Assembly (NCBI GenBank): GCA_004151065.3
Contig: NWUY0303920553.1
Coordinates: 2,285-12,597, forward strand
Source of the DNA: Larix sibirica
Lineage: Eukaryota > Streptophyta > Pinopsida > Pinales > Pinaceae
Direction: 5' to 3'
Length of the DNA: 10,313 bases
Of the stretch, positions 1 to 7,593 are shown piece after piece. Below the pieces are notes generated by a model, which saw nothing but the letters and a program-made list of their open reading frames with translations, made no database searches and was not told the origin of the DNA. Every line of letters starts with the position of its first letter. The first letter of the stretch is position 1. The position numbers and the translations under genes were made by a program.

Positions 1-824
1 TATTATACCACCATTCTACAAGAGGAATCCATTGCACCCATTAGTGTGAAGTTTCCAATGCAAAGCATCCCAAGTGTGTTTCAAAGCACTTATTGAATAC
101 TTTTGTTTGACCATCAATTTGGGAATGATATGTTGTGCTGAGTTTCAACTAAGTACCCTAAAGTTTAAACAAATCCTACAAAAAAATTATTCTTAATGTA
201 GGATCTTGATCAGATACAATGGAAGTTGGCATACCATGTAGATTAAATATCTATTCCATGAAGACTTATGCCACTAGTGATGGAGTAAAAGGGTGTGATA
301 ATGCACAAAAGTGAGCATATTTGGATAGACGATATACTAGCACCATGATGAATAATTTATTTCCTAATTTGGGAAGCCCCACAATAAAATACATAGAGAT
401 ATTAGTCCATATATGATTTGGAATTGGAAGGGGATGAAAAGCACCATGTGACTTCACCATTTCACCCTTGCATCTTTGACAAGTGTAGAAGGTTGCTACA
501 AAGTTGTGGATGCCTATTTTAATGCCTTACCAAAAGAATAAGCACTTTATTCGTTCAAAGGTTTTATGAAAGCTTGAGTGGATAGAAAGGGGTGATGAAT
601 GTAACTCCTCTAATATTCGATGTTTTAAGACCGAATATAGGGCATAAAAATGCACTCCTTATACTGCAAAGTATCTTGATTCCAAGAATACTTGGTCAGG
701 GGTTGGGGTCTTCTTGAATCCATTAGATTAGATTCCTAATTGATTCATTGGCCATCCATTATTGGCGTGGTTCCTCAAGCCATCCTGGAATTGGTAAGGA
801 TAATGCAAATATGGATCCCTCCTC
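1..824 (-). pseudogene. Integrase remnant of the gypsy element (C-terminus beyond window)
   Basis: Integrase inserts the element DNA into the host genome. After RNase H comes a linker (EEGSIFALSLPIPGWLEE), then the HHCC zinc domain: His codons at 580-578 and 568-566 (HSSFH) and CQRC near 483-472. The catalytic core follows in one frame from 526 to the window edge, interrupted by stops at 529-527, 268-266 and 253-251 and several more. Of the D-D-E triad, the first Asp is Tyr (ISMYFIVGLP), the second is retained (VSDQDP), and the Glu is Lys (HSQIDGQTKVFN). The last readable words are WIPLVEWWYN. One frame change lies near 700. The GPF/chromodomain part would be left of base 1. Confidence 0.93.
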
Positions 825-1289
825 CTAAAATTTCCTAGGCAAAGCATATGCCACAACATTTTCCCTTCCCTTCTTATATATGATCTCATAATCACACCCC
901 AACATCTTAGTGATCAAATTATGATTCTCTAGGAGTACAATCATTATTCCAAGAAATATGTTACCATGATGATCGGTTTTGATCTGTAAAAGCCTTATGG
1001 TTAAATATGGAAGCCATGTCTCAACCTTGTGAAGGATGGCCATCATCTCTTTTTCATATGTGGACTTTCCATTTTTTTTCTCACATATATGCTTATTAGT
1101 GAAGGCTAAAGGGAATCTTCCTTTAATTAAGATTGCTTCAAGGCCACAACCAAAGGCATCAGACTCTAAGACAAATGTCTTAGTGAAATCAGGCATTACT
1201 AAAATAGGGATAGTGAACATAGAATCCTTTAGGGTGGAGAAGGATTGCTCAATTGCATAATTCCCATGGAAGGAAATATTTTTTAGCAA
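825..1289 (-). pseudogene. RNase H domain of the gypsy polyprotein
   Basis: This is the longest surviving open stretch of the element (154 codons), lying directly after the RT thumb in the same frame and bounded by TAG at each end. RNase H removes the RNA strand during reverse transcription. Three acidic positions are recognisable: Asp in LESDAFGCGLEAIL (about residue 44), Glu in TYEKEMMAIL (about residue 81) and Asp in IKTDHHGN (about residue 106). The final motif, usually V-A-D-A-L-S-R-K, reads VVAYALPRKF, so the fourth acidic residue is Tyr. The block DYEIIYKKGRENV before it is typical of plant gypsy elements. The open frame has no convincing start codon because it is an internal polyprotein segment. 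Confidence 0.92.
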
Positions 1290-1292
1290 CTA

Positions 1293-2050
1293 TGTGAGAG
1301 GACCTACAATTTTACCATAATTTTTCACAAACTTCCGGTAATATCCAGTAATTCCTATGAACCCTCGCAAGATCTTGAGGGTTTTGGGGTGTGACCAATT
1401 TTGCATAGCTTCCACTTTCTTGGAGTCCACGCAACCTCCATCCTAACTAACAATATGGACCAAATATTCAACCTTAGTAACCCCAAAAAATCATTTTGAA
1501 CATTTCACAAATAATAAGTGTTGCCTTAATAGTTATAAGGCATGAGAAACATGCTCAAGGTGGCTTTCCCATGTGGGGTTGTAGACCAAAATATCATAAA
1601 AAAAACAATACAAAATGGTGGAGGAAGGGTCAGAAAATATTGTTCATGAGGCTCTAAAAGGTGGATGGAGCATTTCAAAGACCAAAAGGGCATGAATAAA
1701 AACTTATAATGGCCCTCATGGGTGTGGAAATTAGTCTTGGGTATGCCATCTTATTCCATTTAGATTTGATGATAGCCAAATCAAAGTTCTATTTTAGTGA
1801 AGAATTTGGCTCCATGAATCTCATCCAAGAGATCATCAATGGCAAGAATAGGAAATTTATCTTTGATACTTAACTTATCGAGATCTTGAAATTTGGACAC
1901 ATGTTCCAAGAACCTTCCCTTTTTAGTACCATAACTGGAAATGATGAAAAAGGGTTGGTGTTGGGATGAATGATTCTATCCTTCGACACTTCTATAAGAT
2001 CTTTTCGTTTTCATTATTTTGAGAAAAAGGGTGGCGATATTGGGAGATTA
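1293..2050 (-). pseudogene. Reverse transcriptase remnant of the gypsy element
   Basis: RT copies element RNA into DNA. Visible blocks in order on the minus strand are LAIDDLLDEIHGAKFFTKIEL (palm, about 1850-1787), THEGHYKFLFMPF (about 1715-1675), a segment resembling the FGLxNAPSTFQ block with stops, the catalytic loop near 1600-1590, and the thumb VDSKKVEAMQNW through GITGYYRKFVKNYG (about 1425-1310). Two of the three catalytic aspartates are changed. The first is Glu (codon 1789-1787). At the xxDD motif the first Asp codon is TAT, giving Tyr-Asp (1598-1593). Several stops and at least one frameshift are present, and TAG at 1292-1290 separates the thumb from RNase H in the same frame. The N-terminal fingers (about 2050-2260) are too decayed to place. 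Confidence 0.88.
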
Positions 2051-2265
2051 AATACCTAGAACTAGCAGAATACAATGGTCATGCTCCCCATGGGATGGTG
2101 GTAAACCTTTTAGTGCCTCAAAAAGCTATTGATATTTGGAGAGAACTATATGTAACTCAAGGTGAATGTCTTATGTGGTTGTATTTATGACTTGTATTTA
2201 ATTGAACTACGAAATGATACCAGAGTGGCCTTTCTTCAATAATTTCTCCAAAAATGGGAAGGATA

Positions 2266-2700
2266 TTATTTCAGTAGAATTGAAAGTAATCCATTTGAGA
2301 TGATGTGTGTTCCCATCATAAGAAAATTTGATAGAAATTTCCTTGAAATCATGTTGATGGTTCCCAAACTCATTAGCCATTCTACTTCTAGAACTATATC
2401 ACAACCACCCATGTTGATAGAAAACATGTGTGTTTTAAGATGGTAGTCACCCATTTGGAGTTTCAAATTTTCACAATGACCACCACATTTCATCATATCC
2501 CTAATTTCTATCATAATTTGGAAATTGGATATAGGTTGGATATATTAGTGGATTTTATCATCCACTCTCTGGTGAATGAAATTATGGGCTATGCCACTAT
2601 CACTTAATACAATGACTTTACAGTGCTTGAGGTAGCTGATCAACTTCAGTGTTTAGGGTGTGGAGAAACTGAATAAATCATGGAGTGATATTTAGGGTTT
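2266..2700 (-). pseudogene. Aspartic protease remnant of the gypsy element
   Basis: This domain would cut the Gag-Pol polyprotein. The minus strand reads VLSDSGIAHNFIH, with the catalytic Asp-Ser-Gly codons at 2601-2593. This matches the retropepsin active-site pattern followed by the HNFI motif typical of plant gypsy proteases. About 60 codons later it reads MGGCDIVLEVEWLMSLGTI, the conserved C-terminal half, where GxDIVLGxxWL is usual. A stop and a frame change lie between the DSG segment and the frame starting at 2514. The active-site triplet is intact although the gene is broken. Start and end are estimates because the domain is part of a polyprotein. Confidence 0.8.
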
Positions 2701-2839
2701 CTCCTCAAGAACTAGCATATTGGGGCCATCTTCGAAGGGTGGGATAGCATCATCATATATCCACTTCTAGTTCTTGAGTTACCTCCATGGTGTTTTCCTC
2801 TATGGGATCGTGTGGTGATGCATCTATTTGGAATAATTT

Positions 2840-3761
2840 ATGCTATTTACATTTATGCACTAAACAACATATTTCATCATAGTTATAACAAAATATAAGG
2901 CATTAACGGTCGACCATTGTATCAAGGATTAACTTGTGGATCCTTAACTGTGGTGTGGTGGAATGGTTGGAAGTAGTATCCATGGGAGACACTATGCAAG
3001 TGGAAATGAAGGTTTTTTGTGTTGAGCATTGATCACCATTTCAAATTCTCTAAATCTATCAAAAGCTTGTAACCAGGTGGAGGGATACTAAATAATGACA
3101 TGTTCTCAAATTGTATCCTTGAGGCCATTGCTGAAGCATTCCAAAAAAAAGAATTAGAGAGTCCCTCTATGCAGATTGCCAATTTCTCAAAGGCTATAAT
3201 ATAGCCCATAATTGTGCCACTCAGGCATAATTTCATCAAACTTACGAGGTAGTGAGTGCCATGGTCAAAGTGAGCATTAAATATATTCAAAAGTTGGATC
3301 CAAGGGACATAACAATGATACGATTTCTATTACCATTTCCAACATTATTATTCTAAATATAAAACCCCAAATTTTAACCTCTGGAGATCATCCTTAATGC
3401 CATGGAGAGAAAAGTAGTGTTCCATTTGTGTAACCCAACTCGATGGATTGGATCCATAAAATCTATACATGTCAACCTTTGGGAAGTAGTGCCGTGAATT
3501 TTTATCCTCAAAGGAGAGAGGTTGGGTTTATGGAAAGCGAGTGTCTGAGCTCTATTTGTCATTGACAATGATGCCATTAGTTGGACCATCTTGTTTTGGA
3601 GTGAATCCCATGTGTTGAGCAATAACATCAATCACATGTTGTTGGTTATCCATATTGTTGTGGTGGTTATCCATAGTGAGAGTGAGCTGGTCAATAGAGT
3701 GCTTCAATGCCATGACTAGTGATTTAGTGTCTTGGGGCATATCCTAGGTTTCTTCTTCCAT
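2840..3761 (-). pseudogene. gag: gag (capsid and nucleocapsid) remnant of the gypsy element
   Basis: Gag forms the particle that packages element RNA. The likely ATG is at 3761-3759; codon 6 is TAG, so the natural start leads to an immediate stop. The frame then reopens and contains MPQDTKSLVMALKHSIDQL and a His/Asn-rich stretch around MDNHHNNMDNQQHV. Further on, in other frames, come DMYRFYGSNPSSWVTQMEHY and AFEKLAICIEGLSNSFF, the capsid-region pattern of plant gypsy Gag. Near the end (2890-2846) a zinc knuckle remains as C-Y-N-Y...HKC, where the second Cys codon of the CCHC has become Tyr. Frame changes near 3550, 3370 and 3290 plus further stops make it a pseudogene. Family assignment is by sequence resemblance; the exact C-terminal border with protease is uncertain. 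Confidence 0.85.
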
Positions 3762-3824
3762 GTTTTTTTGCTTATGATAGTTGAAAAACCAGAAACACCA
3801 AATCAAGGATGGTTATTTCCAGAC

Positions 3825-4011
3825 AAAAAAAGGTTGTTATAGTGCATACCAACATGATCAACATGATGCAAAGATTTTTTCGAGATATGTCTCCAACAAG
3901 GGTGCCACATTTCCACCAAAAAAAGGTTGATAGATATCTATAGAAAAATGATCAACATGATGCAAGGACTATTTTGGCATAGGTCACTTAAGGTTTTTGG
4001 GACCCCAAAAT
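3825..4011. repeat. Imperfect tandem duplication, period about 94 bp, in the leader
   Basis: Two anchor strings recur at the same spacing. AAAAAAAGGTTG occurs at 3825-3836 and 3918-3929. ATGATCAACATGATGCAA occurs at 3854-3871 and 3948-3965. The intervening sequence is diverged with small indels, which indicates an old duplication. The outer right border is approximate. Confidence 0.65.
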
Positions 4012-4060
4012 TTTTTTTACGCTAAGAGGAGTATTAATCCCTACTATATATTACTACATT

Positions 4061-4190
4061 GAAAAAATTCCCAAATTCCTTCTGGATGTAAAGATGTAAG
4101 AATTTCATTGGTTGGGCACAAAGAAGATATTGATTTCACTTAAAAAAAATGTCCAAATTTCTCCTAGATGAAAAGATATAGGCATTTCAC
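4061..4190. repeat. Second imperfect tandem duplication in the leader, period about 81 bp
   Basis: The segment starting at 4061 (poly-A, CCAAATT, a CT-rich stretch, GGATG, AAAGAT, ATTTCA) recurs from about 4142 with the same order of words: poly-A, CCAAATTT, CTCCT, AGATG, AAAGATATA, CATTTCA. The copies are clearly diverged. Ends are approximate. Confidence 0.5.
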
Positions 4191-4729
4191 TGTCATGTTA
4201 CAAATATGAGGGTTTCCAAGGTCCCAAGCACAACCAATTGTTAGGTTCTATATCTCTTTGATATACGTGTGAGTTCCAATAGTAGTACTCAACCTAATCT
4301 CTCAAGGCTCTAACTAAGGAGGCTAAACCACACCCTTATTCGTACTACCTTCCCACCTAAGTACATGAGAGTAATCTTGTCGACTACTATGCTCAGTGCC
4401 ACTATAGAAACAAGATGGGAAATCAAAATATCTAGAGCTAGTTTTAGGTTAGCTATGGGACTTCCTATATACCTAAGCATACGTGGAAGTAATATTCCAT
4501 ATGCAAGTGTTGTTCGATGTGGTGCTACTCGAAGGGGTACCAAGAGAGGTTACAATGGTGTCCAATAAATGTGACTAAGTACCAATTTTATTATCTATTT
4601 CTATTCTTCCCCAACCATAGTTTTACCCACTAGACGACATATCTTTGTGTTATTTAAAGGCATCGAAACATGTCTCTAGCCTTAAAAAATGATCTACAAA
4701 AATTTGGGATCATGAGAGCTCAAGAAAGT

Positions 4730-4741
4730 GCTCTGATACCA
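4730..4741 (-). other. Primer-binding site complementary to initiator tRNA-Met
   Basis: The minus strand reads TGGTATCAGAGC, the standard 12-nt match to the 3' end of plant initiator methionine tRNA, which primes minus-strand DNA synthesis in many plant LTR retrotransposons. It lies 2 nt after the LTR end (spacer TC), the usual spacing. This is the strongest single landmark for the LTR border and the element's orientation. Confidence 0.93.
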
Positions 4742-4743
4742 GA

Positions 4744-5208
4744 TGTGATGTACTTAACCCTACAAATTATAGAAACAACATGATATACAAAGACAAAACA
4801 TGCCAAAACATAATATTATATTATAGAATAACTAATCAAGGGAAATATATGAGAGAAATCTTGCAGAAAAAAATATTGTATTATTATAATCAATTCTCGA
4901 GGCAATATTCACATGCCTCTTAAGGTTGGGTGACCTCTCACTTGAGCATAAATTCAATACAATAATTCTTGACAAAACAATACATAACCTTCTATCTCTT
5001 TAAATAGGATTTCAATATCCAAAACCCTAACAATTTGACAAGGTTAAATAATTATTTGAGGGCCATCTTCTTAGTGGGACATAATTAATAGAGAGACCCT
5101 TATTACATTAATTGTTCACTACTAAGTATTCATTCTTATTCGAAAGAGATGGCAGCATACATTACTTGACAAACTCCTAAAGTAAGGGGGTTAGGGTAGG
5201 ACCCTACA
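4744..5208 (-). repeat. 5' LTR of the Ty3/gypsy element
   Basis: Read on the minus strand, this 465-bp segment begins TGTAGGGTCC and ends TACATCACA, so it has the TG...CA ends of an LTR. Three observations fix the borders. The 3' end lies 2 nt before a perfect 12-nt primer-binding site. The 5' end abuts a copia reading frame that starts at the very next base. A TATA-like box lies about 200 bp inside, where a U3 promoter would sit. The 3' LTR is outside the window, so the length cannot be confirmed by pairing. The five bases just outside, AAGAA at 5209-5213, are the predicted target-site duplication. Confidence 0.82.
4996..5007 (-). promoter_or_regulatory. Putative TATA box of the gypsy LTR
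   Basis: On the minus strand the sequence is CTATTTAAAGAG, a TATA-like core about 200 bp from the LTR start. This is a plausible U3 position, which would put the transcript start roughly at 4965-4975. The assignment rests on motif and position only. Confidence 0.45.
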
Positions 5209-5409
5209 AAGAACCTTGCTTATCATTCAAAGACAAATCATATTGATGTTCAATACAAGTTTGTTAAAGACATGGTTCAACATAACAAACCACTATTGAA
5301 TAATGTTAATACCTTGAAGAATGTTGTAGATTCATTGTCAAAGTTTGTTAGTACTAAAAGGTTCTCTTGGTATAGAGAATCAATGGCCATTGCTGCCCTT
5401 AGTACCTAA
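5209..5409 (+). pseudogene. C-terminal RNase H of a Ty1/copia polyprotein (5'-truncated)
   Basis: Sixty-six codons are open from the gypsy LTR border to TAA at 5407-5409. The peptide begins KNLAYHSKTNHIDVQYKFV, the highly conserved end of plant copia RNase H, where A-x-N-x-x-x-H-x-R/K-T-K-H-I-D is usual. It continues with NTLKNVVDSLSKFVSTKRF, the usual xxVADxLTKxL tail, and closes with CRExxG-like WYRESMAIAAL. In the tail the conserved Ala-Asp is Val-Asp, a mild change. The frame is uninterrupted, in contrast to the stop-filled gypsy element inserted next to it. No start codon is expected, as this is the end of a long polyprotein. It is too short to be functional alone. Confidence 0.92.
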
Positions 5410-5455
5410 TTTTATGAATGCTTCCCATTCGACCCCCTGTTTCAAAGAATACAAC

Positions 5456-5466
5456 AAGTGGGAGAA
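5456..5466 (+). other. Polypurine tract of the copia element
   Basis: AAGTGGGAGAA is a near-canonical plant Ty1/copia polypurine tract, which primes plus-strand DNA synthesis. It lies about 50 bp after the polyprotein stop and directly before the LTR-like TATTGGACATG. One pyrimidine (T) interrupts the purine run, as is common in this superfamily. Confidence 0.75.
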
Positions 5467-5908
5467 TATTGGACATGTTTTGTACTCTTTGTAGGTTCCC
5501 ATAGAAAGGGGGTTCTGGTGGGGGGGTTATTTATCCACCCCATATAGGGGGCTGTGGGGGGTAGTGCCTCTAAAATAAATTTGCTGAGTCTTTTTTTTGT
5601 TCCATTTTGTTATTTTCAACCCAAGGCTTTGTGGTCCATTGTAAACTAATTCTACCTAAGGAATTGGGGTTGTAATCTAATTTGAGTTAATGGGTTAGTG
5701 TTTTGTGTGCTATAATATTCTATTGTAAACAAACTAAAAAAAGATAATATAATGAGATAGAGAGTGGAAGAAATATTAGGAATGATGGTTTTTTGGATTT
5801 TGGGTTTCTAAGGTAAAGCTATATGTAATGTGTGTGTGAGCCTTTGTTAATTCTTGTGTCTTAGATTCTATTTGGTTTTGTTTTTCTTCACACAAGCTTA
5901 TCAAAACA
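5467..5908 (+). repeat. Probable 3' LTR of the copia element
   Basis: The segment begins TATTGGACATG directly after the polypurine tract. Plant copia LTRs of this type usually begin TGTTGGACATG, so the start seems to carry one G-to-A change. A candidate end is AAAACA at 5903-5908, which would give 442 bp with TG...CA-like ends. Inside are a run of G tracts (5508-5561), AATAAA at 5574-5579 and a TATA-like TATAATATT at 5711-5719. The left border is well supported by context; the right border is a guess, since the partner LTR is not in the window. Confidence 0.6.
5508..5561 (+). other. Four G-tracts in the copia LTR (possible G-quadruplex)
   Basis: G runs of 5, 7, 5 and 6 lie at 5508-5512, 5520-5526, 5547-5551 and 5556-5561, with loops of 7, 20 and 4 nt. 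The long loop contains CCACCCC, which could instead pair with a G run as a hairpin. This is the most G-rich stretch in an otherwise AT-rich window. Confidence 0.5.
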
Positions 5909-6920
5909 TTTCATATTGGTCTTGTGTGGTGGGATGCCAACCCTATTTTTCCATTCGTTTATTTCATTGGATAAGTCAAAGTTTAGGATTGTTAAAGATT
6001 TATTATAATTTGGTTGCAATTAGCCCCATATTGAGATTATCTTTCAAAGGCATATCCCTGGGATCGTGATTTTAAAAGTATATCAAAGATTGGTGGTTGA
6101 GATTGATAGCTATCCCTAACTAATCTATAGTGGAACCATGATTTTAGTCTACTTAGTTATGGCCTTCACTCATACACCACAAGTGATGACAACAATTTTG
6201 TAAACTTAGATTTTGTATTGGAATGCGTTTTCTAGAGATACAATTATTGCAAGGTGATATTTCTCAGTAATCTGATCTACCATGGTTTCAGTGTACCCTT
6301 ATTCAGTTGTGGTACTTTGAAATTTGTAAACTTGGCTGTATTTTTAGGTGTGTAGACATTAGTCTTAGCAACCATTATGAATACACTATCTTATTGGTAG
6401 GATGGTTTGTTATTTTGTGGTTCTGGATAGAAATGATGAGAAAAACATGAGCAATGAAGTTGTGGATCACTTGATCTTGGTTGTGGGTACAAATAGAGAT
6501 TCTTGATGGTGATTGATATGTGACTACACAATGTCTTGAAGATAGAGCTCGAGATGAGGAGAAGAAGAGGAGCATATTCCTTCGTGTGGACTATAGTAGT
6601 AGTTTTGATTGTGATTCTAGTTTGTATCTATGTTTTCTAGTTGACTCAAGGATGAGCCAACAAATAGAGGTAGGGGTCTAATGGGTTTGGGTTGCATATG
6701 AACACAAGTAAGTGGTTTTTTCTCAAGGTTGTAGTCTTCAATGAGTTAGTTGGGCAATTGACTATAATAATTGAAAATATTGGATAAAATGTGAATAGGG
6801 AATTTTTTATGTAAGTCAAGTTGGAGGAACATTTGTTTCCCACCTCCATTGAGCAATGGATAAATGAGGGTTCTAGGATGGTAAAATGGGATATATGTTC
6901 TTGTACTTGTCTTGAAGAAA
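5909..6920. other. Intergenic sequence without recognisable genes
   Basis: Open frames here are short and scattered on both strands, and no transposon domain or RNA gene is recognisable. The only item of note is a 28-codon frame at 6554-6640 on the plus strand: four arginines followed by a strongly hydrophobic stretch rich in Val, Ile and Leu, ending in TAG. It resembles a single membrane anchor but has no other support and could be chance. Confidence 0.5.
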
Positions 6921-6995
6921 CCCCTCTCAGTCCAAAAGGGTTACAAGTGTTTTGTAAGGCCCAGGGAGTGAGGTGTTCAACTCCCTTTCCTACCA
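6921..6995 (+). other. Possible tRNA-derived SINE head (Pol III A and B boxes)
   Basis: GTTCAACTC at 6975-6983 fits the B-box pattern GWTCRANNC. CAGTCCAAAAGG at 6928-6939 matches an A box (TRGCNNARNNGG) at all but two positions. The start-to-start distance is 47 nt, close to the tRNA value of about 45. The T-arm pairs only partly and no acceptor stem forms, so this is not an intact tRNA gene. No SINE tail or flanking duplication could be fixed. Such a pair could arise by chance in 10 kb. Confidence 0.22.
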
Positions 6996-7206
6996 TGGCC
7001 ACGAGAGTTTCATGTATGCAATTATTATGATATGAATAACAAGATCTAGAGCAATCTTTGTTTGTTTTGTATTATGTAGTTGCATAAGCCTTTTTTCCTA
7101 GTTGTGAAAGTTATTAGAGTGGTTTTGTGAAGTTTCTTGTTATTCATCTTAGGGTTTTAAGTTAATAAAGTTTAGCGATAAAAAAATGCTAATAAATATA
7201 TGTTGC

Positions 7207-7275
7207 GGATAAAAGGAAACCATGAATATATTTGAATGAAGTCATGGATAAAAGAAACCATGGATATATTTAAAT
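7207..7275. repeat. Short direct repeat, two copies of about 30 bp with 39-bp spacing
   Basis: GGATAAAAGGAAACCATGAA plus ATATTTGAAT (7207-7237) recurs as GGATAAAAGAAACCATGGAT plus ATATTTAAAT (7246-7275). The copies differ by one indel and two substitutions. No coding context is seen; it is a simple local duplication. Confidence 0.75.
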
Positions 7276-7593
7276 TCCATTCAAGTTACTAGAATCAATC
7301 AAAATCCAACAAAAAAAAATATAATGATCAATAGAGAAGCCAACCAAATATGGCATGCACCAAAATTTGGCGTAACACTTTGGCCTTGCATGGGAGCATG
7401 AGTTTTCCTTCATGTACTAAAAGTTTGGGCATGCAAACGTGAAATAAAACTTGGTAAAAGAGTGATAAAATAATGCATAGTATAAAAAACCATAAGTAAA
7501 TGTTATTCCCATGGAACTCTTTATCCACCCATTCATGGGTTCATAGTCCTCTCTTTGTTGCTTTTCAACCTACCCACCTAATTGGTAGGATAC

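Larger units (their letters stand above)
3762..4729 (-). other. Untranslated leader between primer-binding site and gag
   Basis: About 970 bp separate the primer-binding site from the gag start at 3761. I see no coding signal here: the short open frames on both strands between 4310 and 4568 overlap each other and resemble no known protein. The half nearest gag contains two separate imperfect tandem duplications, with periods near 94 and 81 bp. The part from about 4200 to 4700 has no recognisable structure and could hide an older insertion. The packaging signal would be expected in this leader but cannot be identified by eye. Confidence 0.6.
1..5208 (-). mobile_element. Degenerate Ty3/gypsy LTR retrotransposon (5' part, no 3' LTR in window)
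   Basis: The minus strand carries, in the order of a Ty3/gypsy element, a 5' LTR, a tRNA-Met primer-binding site, a leader, gag, protease, reverse transcriptase, RNase H and integrase. Integrase after RNase H is the diagnostic order for Ty3/gypsy; Ty1/copia has integrase before RT. The RT thumb text LRGFIGITGYYRKFVKNYG and the integrase stretch FIVGLPKLGNK are typical of plant chromovirus-type elements. I infer that lineage from similarity only, because the chromodomain would lie outside the window. Stops and frameshifts run through every domain, so the copy is a fossil. About 5.2 kb is present; the integrase C-terminus, polypurine tract and 3' LTR should be to the left. It appears to be inserted into the copia remnant that begins at 5209. 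Confidence 0.93.
5209..5908 (+). mobile_element. 3' end of a Ty1/copia LTR retrotransposon, interrupted by the gypsy element
   Basis: On the plus strand an open RNase H tail, a stop codon, a short spacer, a polypurine tract and an LTR-like segment follow in the order expected for the 3' end of a plant Ty1/copia element. The copia coding sequence starts abruptly at the first base after the gypsy LTR, in the middle of its RNase H domain, consistent with disruption by insertion. The upstream part (gag, protease, integrase, RT) should lie beyond the left window edge. The right border is tentative, because neither the other LTR nor a matching target-site duplication can be seen. Confidence 0.85.

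Noticed and set aside
1036-1260. 74-codon open frame on the plus strand
   Set aside because: It is the antisense of the gypsy RNase H frame, which has clear family motifs.
4310-4568. Two overlapping open frames on opposite strands in the leader
   Set aside because: They mirror each other, match no family and lie in the untranslated leader of the element.
5909-5935. CATATTGGTCTTGTGTGG just after the copia LTR, recalling the start of a primer-binding site
   Set aside because: Only TTGGT matches; the rest does not fit the tRNA-Met site, and the preceding RNase H tail and polypurine tract show that this is a 3' LTR.
6646-7030. Open frames on both strands (118 and 69 codons)
   Set aside because: They overlap each other on opposite strands, have no recognisable domain, and one has a Ser/Thr/Asn/Leu-heavy composition typical of noncoding translation.
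7328-7528. 66-codon hydrophobic open frame on the minus strand
   Set aside because: No family resemblance; a frame of this length is unremarkable in this sequence.
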